From positions 14,143,136 through 14,207,135 of the forward strand of contig OY992540.1 of assembly GCA_963921195.1 (NCBI GenBank): a stretch of 64,000 nucleotides of DNA. The letters are read 5' to 3'. Of this stretch, positions 44,744 through 54,420 are shown piece after piece. Source of the DNA: Pegoplata infirma (lineage: Eukaryota > Arthropoda > Insecta > Diptera > Anthomyiidae). Below the pieces are notes generated by a model, which did not search any database, was not told the origin of the DNA, and saw only the letters and a program-made list of their open reading frames with translations. The stretch's first letter is position 1. Each line of letters begins with the position of its first letter. A program made the position numbers and the translations under genes.

Positions 44744-44850
44744 AATAAGGCCATATGGCCTTATTTCCCAAAGATTTGAGAAATAAGGCCATATGGCGTT
44801 ATTACCAACCACTGTTGAAATAAAGCCATATATGGCTTTGTTGCTCATTT
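44744..44850. repeat. Three tandem palindromes around GGCCATATGGCC
   Basis: AATAAGGCCATATGGCCTTA TT at 44744-44765 is a perfect 22-bp palindrome. A copy with one changed base follows (AATAAGGCCATATGGCGTTA, near 44783) and a looser one after it (AATAAAGCCATATATGGCTT, near 44819). A half copy (AATAAAGCCATAGGC) precedes them. Confidence 0.8.
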
Positions 44851-45174
44851 AAATATATTTTAAAAATGTTCATCATTGTTTTGCGGAGAGTGTGGAAATA
44901 TATTTCCACGTAAATCCTGCTACCTAAAAAAAAATATTTTGCGAAGCCGCTAAATTAATTTATGGAGTTTGAAATGGCGTACGGACAAAGCGCCCAAGGT
45001 CTTATCGCCCAAAACCGTAAATGTCATATCGCCCAAGCTGCGACATATAGCCCAAAATGATAGGTCTAAAAATGTTATTTCTCGCAAAAGAAAATTGTCA
45101 AAAAATCCAAAATATTTTTTTTGGGCGAAATGTCGAAATTACGACATCTCTGATTTGTGTTTTTGTAATAAAGG

Positions 45175-45406
45175 TTTTCTGCGTAGCTGGCCTTCGGCCG
45201 GGCTTAGGGATTACATACTTCATGCATTAAACACACCCTCTCTGCAAACCAAAACTATTTTGGTTATCAGGCCTTTTTGAGGCATAAAAAATTTGATAGC
45301 ACAAAGGCCTGCTACCCTAGAAAACTTTACTTTGCGGAGTAAAGTTTTAATGCATGGATTTTGTAATCCCTAAGCCCGGCCGAAGGCCGGCTACACAGAA
45401 AAACTT
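45175..45406. repeat. Foldback with GGCCTTCGGCCGGGCTTAGG arms
   Basis: TTTTCTGCGTAGCTGGCCTT, CGGCCGGGCTTAGGGATTAC on the left is mirrored by GTAATCCCTAAGCCCGGCCG, AAGGCCGGCTACACAGAAAA on the right (arms about 60 bp). It is strikingly GC-rich compared with its surroundings. The TGCATTAAA/TTTAATGCAT continuation pairs too. Confidence 0.8.
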
Positions 45407-45524
45407 TTTTTGTTAAACAATCTTTAAATTAAAAACCCTGCCAATAAAAAAATTGGTACCCCGCTAAGTTCCGAGGTTCCTGGTATATGTGGTTTTTTAA
45501 TTTAAAGTTAGTAAAAAAACTTTT

Positions 45525-45960
45525 TTTTTTCTATATACGAAAAATGTCTTAGAATCTGAGACTTTTTCTATACGAAAAATGTCTCAGAATATGAGACTTT
45601 TTCTATACGAAAAATGCCTCAGAATCTAAGACTCTTTCTATACATCGCATACGAAAAATGTTTCAGAATATAAGACTTTTTTCATATGAAAGTGTCTGAG
45701 AATCTTTGACTTTTTCTATGCGAAAAATGTCTCAGAATCTTAAACTTTGTCCATTCGAAAAATGTTTTAGAATCAAAGACTTTTTCTCACCGAAAAATGT
45801 CTCAGAATCTGAGACTTTTTTCTGAACGAAAAATATCTCTGAATCTGAGACTTTTTCTATACGAAAAACATTTTAGAATCTGAGACCTTTTCTATACGAA
45901 AAATGTCACAGAATCTGTGACTTTTTGTATATAAAAAATGTTTTAGAGTCTGAAACGAAA
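45525..45960. repeat. ~35-bp minisatellite, array 1
   Basis: About eleven imperfect units of GAAAAATGTCTCAGAATCTG AGACTTTTTCTATAC. The core TCTCAGAATCTGAGA is itself near-palindromic. The same unit makes arrays at 52440-53510 and 54205-54420. Confidence 0.85.
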
Positions 45961-45989
45961 AATGTATGTATGGACTTTGAATGTAAAAT

Positions 45990-46358
45990 TCTGAGGGTGC
46001 TGAAGCTTGGCATATATACTTGTCGTCTGGTTGGTATAATTTTCAGCCAAATCGGTTCAGTGGTTCAAAAGTTATTAGTAAAATCGTGAAAGTTATAAAA
46101 ATATCGGTAAGCCACAAAATTACTTTACAAAGTATTTTTGTCACTCAGAAATATTTTTACACTAAAAAAAAATTTTACACTCGAAAAAAATTTTACACTC
46201 AAAAAAAATATTAATTTTTTTTTTTTTTTTTTTTACAAAAATGACAAAAAAAAAAAATTTTTTTCTCAAAATAAAATATTTGTAATCAAAATTGTTTATT
46301 TTTTTCACTTTTAAAAATTTACTATACTTTTAAAAGAGCATTGTGGAGGGTATTCATA
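45990..46358 (-). mobile_element. DINE/INE-like repeat, left part (interrupted)
   Basis: It reads as the inverse of 33879-34300: GGTTCAGTGGTTCAAAAGTT, TTTTGTCACTCAGAAATATT, TTTTACACTC repeats, and GGAGGGTATTCA. It stops at 46358 at TA and resumes at 48208 in AGATTCGGCCATGTCGAATT, TAACTTTTCTACTTGTTTTA. The element between is an insertion. Confidence 0.75.
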
Positions 46359-48207
46359 CACTCAAAATAATCACTTTGTTAAATTACAGAGATGCTCTGC
46401 TGAGCCAGCAGAAAATACCATAGATTTCCAACCAGCAATATTTTTTGTTATTTTACGAAGAAAACTCTGTAAAATGATTTCAATAAAAAACTGTAAATTT
46501 ACAGAATTATCTGTAAAATATTTATAAAAGCGACCAGAACTTTACTATTTTATTTGATTCCTGATTAATTTCTCTTTTCTTAATGTCCAATTAGTGTTGG
46601 AAATTGGGAAATGCCATCGAGTAAATTTGCCCGCTTTAATGCTTCCAAATTGTAAATTTAATTTTTTTAATTTTTGTGAAAATTATGAGTTTTTTTACGA
46701 GTACCTCCAATTTTACACGACATCCTCGTAAAATTGACCAGGTTTTATTGTAATTTAAGACGCCTTTTAAAGAGGGGTGGTACAGGGTTGCAAAAGTTGG
46801 TACAATTGTACTTTTTTTGGTACAATTTGAAGCTCCAAAGTACAATGGTACACCAATGACTCATTTGGTACAATTTAAGAATTTGACCAGAGAATTTTTT
46901 TCCCATAGAATTTCCAGAGTTTAATTTTTTAATTTATTTGCGGTGGCAACTCATAAAGGACAATTTTATGTCAAAGCGTATTGCAGTTGTATTTGTCACT
47001 TCCGATTTTAGTGAAATTCTCCATAGATGTGGTAAATGGATAGTGTACTACAAATTAATATCTTTCCGACTACAAACAAAGAAAGGCCTGTACCTAGAAA
47101 CTAGACCTACTTGTATTCATGTGTTTTGGATGAAATCGACTCTGTCATTAAATTGGAATGCTATCTTCGCCTTTTTTCTCTCTTATAAGAAAAGTTTTCA
47201 AAGTTATACACAAAGGGGTAAAAAATATAAAATCGACCAGTCTGAGCTAATCCGCCTAAATTCACTTTTAAAATGTTAAACGGGTCCCAAAAACAGCCCT
47301 GTCAATTTTTTAATGTATTTTTTAATTCTGTAACATTTAAGAGGGTATAACGGTTTTAAGTAAAAGTAAATTCTCAAGTATTTTTAATTTTTATTAAAAA
47401 TATTAAAATTTTGTTATTTTTTTAAACTTTTAAGTGAACAATAAAAAGGGCTTGTTCTAGTTCTGATGATGAGAAATAATTGGAAAATTCCCGAAACGAT
47501 CGTCCATTCAATGCAGAAAATTTAAAAAAAAAATTGAAAGCAGAAACTTTATTATGAGGATTTGTTGGGAGAATAACTTAAGAAAGAAATTAGAGTTAGC
47601 ATAAGTGCTTGTAATGTGAATTTATTACGGGAACAATAAATGACCTCGAACAAGAATAAACTCTTTCATTGTAAATATAAATTTTTAAGTACAAATTTTA
47701 ATGTTATTGTTTTAAAAACTAATTTTGATGAAAAATGTTTTTGTTAAAAATAAAAAAAAATATGTATATTAAAAAAAAAATTTTTTTGGTACAATTGGGA
47801 TCGAAAAAGTACAATTTGATCAGCTCGTTGGTACAATTTTAAAGTTTTCATTTTGCAACTCTGGGTGGAAATATTTGGAAGCTTTTTGAAGAGATTTTTA
47901 TTTGAAAACTGTATTACGGAGCACTAAGTAAAATTACAAATGAAATTTAGTATTTTGGTTACGAGAATAAAACAAAGTATTTTTCTAAAATTTGTATTTT
48001 AACAAAAAACTCTGTTTATTATCTGTAAAATAGAGATTACAAAGTATAAAATAAAATTACAGATAACATTTTGTTTTTTTGGTTACAAGAAAATTCAAAG
48101 TATTTTCTTAAAATCTATATTTCGACAAATAACTTTGTCAAATATCTGTCGAATTGAGATTACAGTCATTTTACAGAGTATTTAACAGAGTAATTATTTT
48201 GACTGTA
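46359..48207. mobile_element. TA-inserted TIR element, 1.85 kb, inside a DINE-like repeat
   Basis: The ends CACTCAAAATAATCACTTTG TTAAAT and (reverse complement of the right end) CAGTCAAAATAATTACTCTG TTAAAT are an inverted repeat. TA flanks both sides. The paralogous empty site at 33900-33925 (inverse reading GGTATTCATAAATTCGG) has one TA at the same place, so TA was duplicated on insertion. The interior repeats CTCTGTAAAAT motifs. It holds a nested hAT-like element and no transposase frame. Confidence 0.85.
46783..47863. mobile_element. hAT-like element, 1.08 kb, GGTACAATT-rich ends
   Basis: The ends CAGGGTTGCAAAA and TTTTGCAACTCTG are inverted with one mismatch. Subterminal GGTACAATTGTAC and GTACCAA motifs are shared with the element at 49704-50434. 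The flanking 8-mers GGGTGGTA and GGTGGAAA do not match cleanly. The 113-codon frame at 46938-47279 shows no domain. Confidence 0.7.
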
Positions 48208-48244
48208 GATTCGGCCATGTCGAATTTAACTTTTCTACTTGTTT
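48208..48244 (-). mobile_element. DINE/INE-like repeat, right part
   Basis: This completes the repeat interrupted at 46358, ending with the start hairpin region read in reverse (ATTCGGCCATGTCGAAT) and ACTTTTCTACTTGTTTTA. A further fragment with GACAGACTGACGGATAGACA follows near 48348. Confidence 0.7.
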
Positions 48245-49555
48245 TATCATGGGCTCAGATTTTGGAAAATCATCTTAATGACCTTATATGTTTTTGTGTT
48301 AAACTTCAGTGGTTAAGCTCTTCTGGTTTAAACAGCTGCCTTCAAGAGACAGACTGACGGATAGACATGCCTAGACTCGATCAAGGAAAAGGCCCATATA
48401 AAATTACAAGTTGATGAAGCTTTTTTCATTAATTTTGATGAGACATTTCATCATACTGTTAAAAAGCTTCCTATATGTTATTAAATGTAATAATTTGTAA
48501 TAACCGGTAATGAAACAATTTCATTAATATGATGAAAAATTTTTCTTTCTATGTATGAAAGTTTCAATCTATTGAAAATGTTTCTTTAAAACTTAATATA
48601 TTTTTTTAAAGTGTATTAGTTTTTTTTTCTCTTCTCTTTATTTTTATTGTTGCTACTTGCTCTGATGCATTGCATCTGGGTTTTAGAGTTTTTTTTTTGC
48701 AAATGTGGGTGGTTGGGATTCATTCGTTCTGTATTTTTTTTTTACATCATCTTTTGTTCATTTTCAAAAGGCCTTGCAAAGCTTTTTATTTTTATATTGA
48801 TTTTTTTTTCGTTCCTTCATGCTGTAGAAATACACACACTCTCTCACACACACATACACTTATACAAATACAATAAAAAAGCATTTCAATGTTAACTTTT
48901 GTAAAAATTGTTGAAAAACCATTTTGCAACTAGCGCATATTTTTTCCGGAGTACATTTTGCTTGATACTTTTCTTTTTTTTTGCTATTTTGCTATAGGTG
49001 TGGGTGGTTTTGGATTGGGGTTATAGTCATATGTTTTGGTTTTTAATATGGATGCTGTGATTTTTATTTTATTTTTCATACAGTTTTTTTTTTGTAATTC
49101 TGCTGTAACCGATAAGATATATTACATTGTGCTGATGAAATATGTATGAAAAATGGGAATGGGGGTGTATGTATGACATACACGAGTGTGGTTAAATATT
49201 GTTTTTGCTGTTTTTTGTTTTTTTTCATTTTATTTTTGTTATATGCCCTTCAGTAAGGATTTTTGTTAGATTTGTGTGCCAATAGTTTATTGGCAATATT
49301 TATTATTTTTAATGTATTTACTAAAGCCTTTTTTTTATTTTTTTGTTATATTTAACAAGGGATTTTTCAAACTTTAAGTTGTTATACGAGTTTATTTTTT
49401 ATAAAAGTTAAGTAACTTTTTGTTGTACATATTTAAATAAAATTTGCAACAATTTTAATTTAAGGGGAATTTTTGTTTAAATCATTTTGGCACAGTTAAC
49501 ATATTTAATTTGAGTTTTTAAATTAAACTTTGTGGAAAGTAAAGCTCTAAGCTCA
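48245..49555. other. T-rich non-coding DNA, probably intron
   Basis: No exon or element ends are seen. It includes CACACACTCTCTCACACACA near 48831 and long T runs. Confidence 0.35.
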
Positions 49556-49703
49556 GACTAATACAGACTCGACATAAGTGACAAGTGTCAAAAAAGTAGT
49601 CTTGAAAGAGAAAACTAATACAGCGCGCCATTAGAAAAATAGATTCCAGATCGGTGTTTATTGTTTCATTCACTCCTAAGTCGAAAAAAGTGTTCCCACA
49701 GAC
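49556..49703 (+). mobile_element. Truncated ACAGACTA MITE, tandem with the next copy
   Basis: It starts ACTAATACAGACTCGACATA and follows the 27960-28257 family to CTCCTAAGTCGAAAAAAGTG TTCCC. It then breaks off and joins the start of a second copy (ACAGAC). The hAT insertion at 49704 lies exactly at that junction. Confidence 0.7.
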
Positions 49704-50434
49704 CAGGGATGTTAAAGTTGGTACAATTGTACTTTTTTTGGTACATTTTGACCTTCAAAAGTACCGTGGTACTACCGCGACTCATTTGGTACAATTTTAA
49801 AATTTTCAAATTCTTTCTTTATAACTCATGGAAATATCGGTAAAAGAACCCAGCTTTTTTCTTAACAAAAAAAAAAAGGAAATGCTCACAAGGCTACTAA
49901 TTTCAGACCGATTTACACAATAAATGAGACTTTTTTTAAGTTTTACCCCTTGTTTTAAAACAGTTTAAAGAAGTTTTCAAATAAAATTTTTCTAAAATTT
50001 TTTTACAAAAATTTCCGGATGCTAAAAACTTATTTTTATAGAAAAAGTATCAGAATTTGACACTTTGGGAAAAATTCTTACTCACTTTTATCAAAAAAAG
50101 GTCTCAGAATTTTCCACAATTCTAACAGTCAGTTATTTATAGACAATTAATGAAGATAGTATAAATTGCAAAATTTGAGACCTTTTATCTTTAGAAGAAT
50201 TCTCAGATCTTGATACATTTTTCGTGTTTACGCAACCATACAAATTTTTCCTATTAATTTGTGTGGGGGGGGGGGGGGGGGGGGGTATATCCGATTTTGG
50301 GGAATATACAAAATTTAGTACAACCGAATTAACACTCTCAAAAAAATAAAAAAAATTGGTACCGTCAGTGTCCAAAAAGTACAATTTTTTTTTGAAAGTT
50401 GGTACAAAATTGAAAACCCCATTTAACATCCCTG
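49704..50434. mobile_element. hAT element, 731 bp, perfect 8-bp duplication
   Basis: The ends CAGGGATGTTAAA and TTTAACATCCCTG are a perfect 13-bp inverted repeat. CCACAGAC flanks both sides (49696-49703 and 50435-50442). Subterminal GTTGGTACAATTGTAC motifs link it to 46783-47863. The interior has a run of 21 G at 50265-50285. It is nonautonomous. Confidence 0.93.
50265..50285 (+). repeat. Run of 21 G
   Basis: It is followed by TATATCCG. It is the only long G run in this AT-rich window and may be a sequencing-length uncertainty or a G-quadruplex former. Confidence 0.9.
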
Positions 50435-50745
50435 CCACAGACTAATACAAACTCGACATAAGTGACAGGTGTCAAAAAGTAGTTCTTAACCATATGGTTC
50501 ATTTTTTAAATAATTCTACGAATTAGGTTAGAAAGAGAAAGCTAATATAATGCGCCATTAGAAAAATAGATGCCAGATCCGTTTTTATTGTTTCACTCAC
50601 TCCTACGTCGTAGAAAGTTTTGCCATGTTAGCTTAAAAATAGCTAAAAAACGCTCTGTTTTTTTCCTAAAATCGCTTATTTTTCCCCGTTTTTTGTAATA
50701 AAACTCTACTGTCGAGTCTGTGTATATCTGTATATGTTAGATTAA
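50435..50745 (+). mobile_element. ACAGACTA-ended MITE, second tandem copy
   Basis: It matches 27960-28257 end to end (GACATAAGTGACAGGTGTCA, CCATATGGTTCA, AATTCTACGAATTAGGTTAG, CTCTACTGTCGAGTCTGTG). A further partial copy of its interior (AGCTAAAACCTATCTATTTT, CTCTTAAAATCGCTTAG) follows to 50797 before the DINE-like repeat. Confidence 0.75.
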
Positions 50746-50799
50746 AACTAGCTAAAACCTATCTATTTTCTCTTAAAATCGCTTAGTTCTTCCCCATTT

Positions 50800-51346
50800 T
50801 TATACCCTCCACTCTAGTGATAGAGTGTATATATAAGTTTGTCATTCCGTTTGTAACTCATCGAAATATCGGTCTGGGATCCCATAAAGTATATATATTC
50901 ATGATCCCCGATCAATTTTAAGACATTCTAGCGATGTCCGTCTGTCCGTCGGTCTGTGGAAATGGTTATCAAGGCCAAAATATTACACGGAGATGACTGA
51001 AACTCAACATATTTATTGGAAGTTCTCCCGAGAAGTTTGGTATTGCATTTAAGCGATATCGGTTTAGCAGTTCAAAAGTTATGAACGAAAATGTAAGGAC
51101 ACCTCAAAAATTTTAGTACATTCAACATAACCTAAAAATACAAAATGCTTTAATTCGACTGCTGGTTGACATATGTGAACAGAATTGAACACCAAATGGT
51201 ATTTAAACAAGTACGAACATATTTTTTGCAAAAATAATAAAAAAATCACGGAGTCATTTTTAAAAAAGTTTTTTGCAATAATCTTTTTGAAATTGTGGAG
51301 GGTATCACTACATTCGGCAAAGCCGAATTTGACTTTTTTACTTGTT
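50800..51346 (-). mobile_element. DINE/INE-like repeat, copy c, reversed
   Basis: It reads TATACCCTCCACTCTAGTGA at its start and ends CATTCGGCAAAGCCGAATTT, GACTTTTTTACTTGTT, the inverse of copies a and b. Its core is short (GTCCGTCTGTCCGTCGGTCT, 50936-50956). Confidence 0.8.
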
Positions 51347-51373
51347 TTTATTAATTTTTGCAAAAAAAAAAAA

Positions 51374-52440
51374 TGACTGCGAATTTTGTACTCTTGCCCA
51401 CAACATTAAATCATTATAATGTTTTGCGGAAGGTTTGGGTGTACTTGCCAAAGCAAAGTTTTTTTTTTTAGAAAAAATAATATTATATTACTTTGCTATT
51501 CCCTGCAAAACGAATTGAAATATCAGTCGAGGACCCACACACAAAAAATTTGTTTTTTTCATGAACGATTTTCATAGTATTTATGAACAAATTCATACAA
51601 TTTATAAACTTTTTCATAATATTTATAAACTTTTTCATAGTATTTATGAAAAATGTTAAAAATTCTTAAATTTCACATATTATGATTTATTCATAAATAC
51701 TATGAAAAAGTTTATAAATATTATGAAAAAGTTAATAAATTATATGAATTTGTTCATAAATACTATGAAAATCGTTCATGGCAAAAAAAAATTTTTGTGT
51801 GCATCCCATTAAGTTTATATATTATTGATCCATTTCTAAGACACTCTAGCTAAATATATCCGTCCATCTGACTGTGGAAAGCAAGATGCAGTCCAAACCA
51901 AAAGAGCTGTACATTTGATAAATGAGTGCAAAAATAAGTGCCAAAACATTTTGGAGAGCATAAAATATTCGGCACCGAAGAATTTAACACTCACACTTGT
52001 TTTATGTACATTTGATAAACAAATGGAACATTTTTATGAGAAAAGTTTAGACTTGTTGAAAAAGTAGTTTTGGTAAAAAAAGGGGAAAAATGATTTTTGG
52101 TGAAAAAAATGTTTAATGAAAAAAAATTTTTGATGAAAAAAACAAAATTTTTTATAAAAAAAAAAATTTTATGAAAACAATTTTTTTTTTTTTAAAAAAA
52201 AATTGAGTAAAACTATTTTAATTAAAAAAAATTTGAATGAAAAAAAATTTTGATGAAAAATTTTTTGATGAAAAAAAACATTTTTTGATGTAAAAAAATT
52301 GATGAAAAAAAGTTTATGAAAAAAAAACAAATTTTTGATAAAAAAACTAAAAAGTTTATACAAAAAAAAAATTTGATAAAAAAAAAATTTATTAAAAAAA
52401 AAAACAAATTTGATAAAAAAATATAATGAAAAAAAAAAAT
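51374..52440. repeat. Arm 1 of a ~1-kb inverted duplication
   Basis: The sequence runs inversely to 62500-63550. Paired landmarks are TTTTGTACTCTTGCCCA with TGGGCAAGAGTACAAAA, CAAAGCAAAGTTT with AAACTTTGCTTTG, and TACATTTGATAAACAAATGG with CCATTTGTTTATCAAATGTA. Both end in ATGAAAAAAAATTTTTG/CAAAAATTTTTTTTCAT simple repeats. Arm 1 carries an extra foldback at 51538-51802 and a longer central repeat segment. Confidence 0.75.
51538..51802. repeat. Foldback of CATAGTATTTATGAA units
   Basis: Left-arm landmarks GAACGATTTTCATAGTATTT and ATAAACTTTTTCATAATATT are mirrored exactly on the right (AATATTATGAAAAAGTTTAT, AAATACTATGAAAATCGTTC). The arms are about 115 bp and close on AAATTTCACATATTATG. Both outer ends read CACACAAAAAA and TTTTTTGTGTG. 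It interrupts a repeat of the 61.4-kb family. Confidence 0.85.
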
Positions 52441-53510
52441 GTATCTATAGATAAAATGTCTTAGAATCTGAGAATTTTTCAATACGAAAAATGCTTCAGA
52501 ATCTGAGAATTTTTTAATAGGAAAAATGTTTTAGAATCTTGAATTTTTTTATAGAAAAAATGTCTCAGAATCTGGGATTTTTCTATAGAAAAAATGTCTC
52601 AGAATCTAAGAATTTTTCTGTAGGAAAAATGTGTCAGAATCAGAAAATTTTTCAATAGAAAAAATATCTCAGAATCTAAGGATTCTTCTTTAGGAAAATG
52701 TCTTAGAATATGAGCTTTTTTAAAAAAAAAACATCAGAATATGATACTTTTTTAACAGGAAAAATGTGAGTCTGATACTTTTTCTTTAGAACCTGATGGT
52801 TTTTCTTTAGGAACAATGTATCAGAATCTGATACTTTTTATAGGAATAGGAATGTATTAGAATATAAGACTTTTTCTATAGGAAAAATGACTTTTTCGAT
52901 AGGAAAAATGTACAGAATCTGAAATTTGTTCTATAGGAAAAATGCCCAGAATCTAAGACTTTTCCATTTGGAAAATATCTTAGAATCTGAAAATTTTTTA
53001 TAGGCAAAATGTCTCAAAATCTAAGACTTTTTCTATAGAATAAATGTCTAAGAATCTGAGACTTTTTCTTAAGGAAATATGTCTAAGAACCTGATAATTT
53101 TTCTTTTGAAAAAATGTCTTAAAATCTGATACTTTTTCCTTAGGAAAAATGCCTCAGAACCTAAGACTTTTTCTATGAAAAAATGTTTCAGAATCTGAGA
53201 CTTTTTTAAGGAAAAATGTATCAAAATCTAAAACGTTTTCTATAAAAAATGTTTCGGAATCTGAGACTTTTTCTAACGAAAAAAAGTCGCAAAATCTGAG
53301 ACTTTTTCAATATGATAAATATCTTAGATTCTAAGACTATTTCTACTTGAAAAACGTTTCAGAATCTGAGACTTTTCCTATAGAAAAAATGTCTACGAAT
53401 CTAAAATTTTTCTATAGAAGAAATGTATCAGGATCTGAGACTTTTTTTATAGGAAAAATTTTTCAGAATCTGAGGCTTGTTCTATAGGAAAAATGCACAG
53501 AAAATAATAT
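52440..53510. repeat. ~35-bp minisatellite, array 2
   Basis: About 28-30 imperfect units of GGAAAAATGTCTCAGAATCT GAGACTTTTTCTATA with variable A and T runs. The unit is the same as arrays 1 and 3. The array is too diverged between neighbours to be recently homogenised. Confidence 0.85.
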
Positions 53511-54204
53511 CGTATATTTTATTTTAATTAAAATTTTAATTGTTTTTGAATTTAATATTAATTAAACTTTTAATTAATATAATTAATTGTTTAATTAACT
53601 TTTTAACTTTATTTTAATTAATATTTTAATTGTTTTCAAATTTAATATTAATTAAGTATTTAATTTATATAATTAAATGTTTAATTAAATTTCTAGCTTT
53701 ACTTATTTTTTTTGTTTTGTTTTCCGTGTGTGTGCGAGTGTGTGTTTTTCTCTTGCATTGTATTACATACAAAAAAAAAAAAACACATAAGTATAAAAAC
53801 TTTGTTGAAAGTTTTTTTTATTTTTCACATAGGTTTTTGAATTCTCATTTTGTTTATAGTTTTATGTGTATGTATATGAAAGGTTTATAATCAACTTTAT
53901 AAAATCATCTCACTGACTATGTCTTTACGCCATAAATAAATTTGGTAAAGTTTGAAGAAATATAATATTTTAAATTAATTTTTTTAATTTATACAATTAA
54001 AATTTTAATTATTTTTTTTTAAATTTTAATTTAATTTTTTAATTTATAGTATTAAGTTTTTAATTAAATAAATATCCATTTATTTTTAATTAACGACATA
54101 CAAATATTTTTAATTTATTTGCGCATTTTAGTGATTGGTCCGGATTTAATTAATTTTTTAATTAAATCTACGAATTTTTTAATTAAATATTTTTTTTATT
54201 TTTT
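53511..54204. repeat. TTAATTAAA-rich low-complexity DNA
   Basis: Repeated TTTAATTAATAT/AATTAAATTTAA words occur over two stretches (53520-53690, 53960-54190), separated by a GTGTGTGTGCGAGTGTGTG stretch near 53726. No gene is visible. Confidence 0.6.
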
Positions 54205-54420
54205 TCTGTGTGTATCAGATTCTGAGACTTGTTCCATAGGGAAAATGTCCAAGAATGTGATTTATTCTATAGAAAAAATATCTCAGAAGCTGGGACTTTT
54301 TCTATAGGAAAAATGTTTTTGAATTTAAGACTTTTTCTATTAAAAAAATGTCTGAAAATCTGCGACTTTTCTATAAAAAAAATGTCTCAGAATCTGGCAC
54401 TTTTTCTATAGAAAAATGTC
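54205..54420. repeat. ~35-bp minisatellite, array 3
   Basis: About five to six units of the same GAAAAATGTCTCAGAATCTG-type repeat. Array 2 ends at 53510, so arrays 2 and 3 may be one array split by the AT-rich block between them. Confidence 0.8.

Noticed and set aside
46775..46782. 8-bp target duplication for the element at 46783-47863
   Set aside because: GGGTGGTA and GGTGGAAA align only with a one-base shift; too weak to claim.
46938..47279. 113-codon open frame inside the hAT-like element
   Set aside because: No zinc finger or transposase motifs; start codon context and composition match non-coding background.
52440..53510. Possible CRISPR array
   Set aside because: Units are contiguous imperfect ~35-bp tandem repeats without distinct spacers, in a eukaryotic setting.
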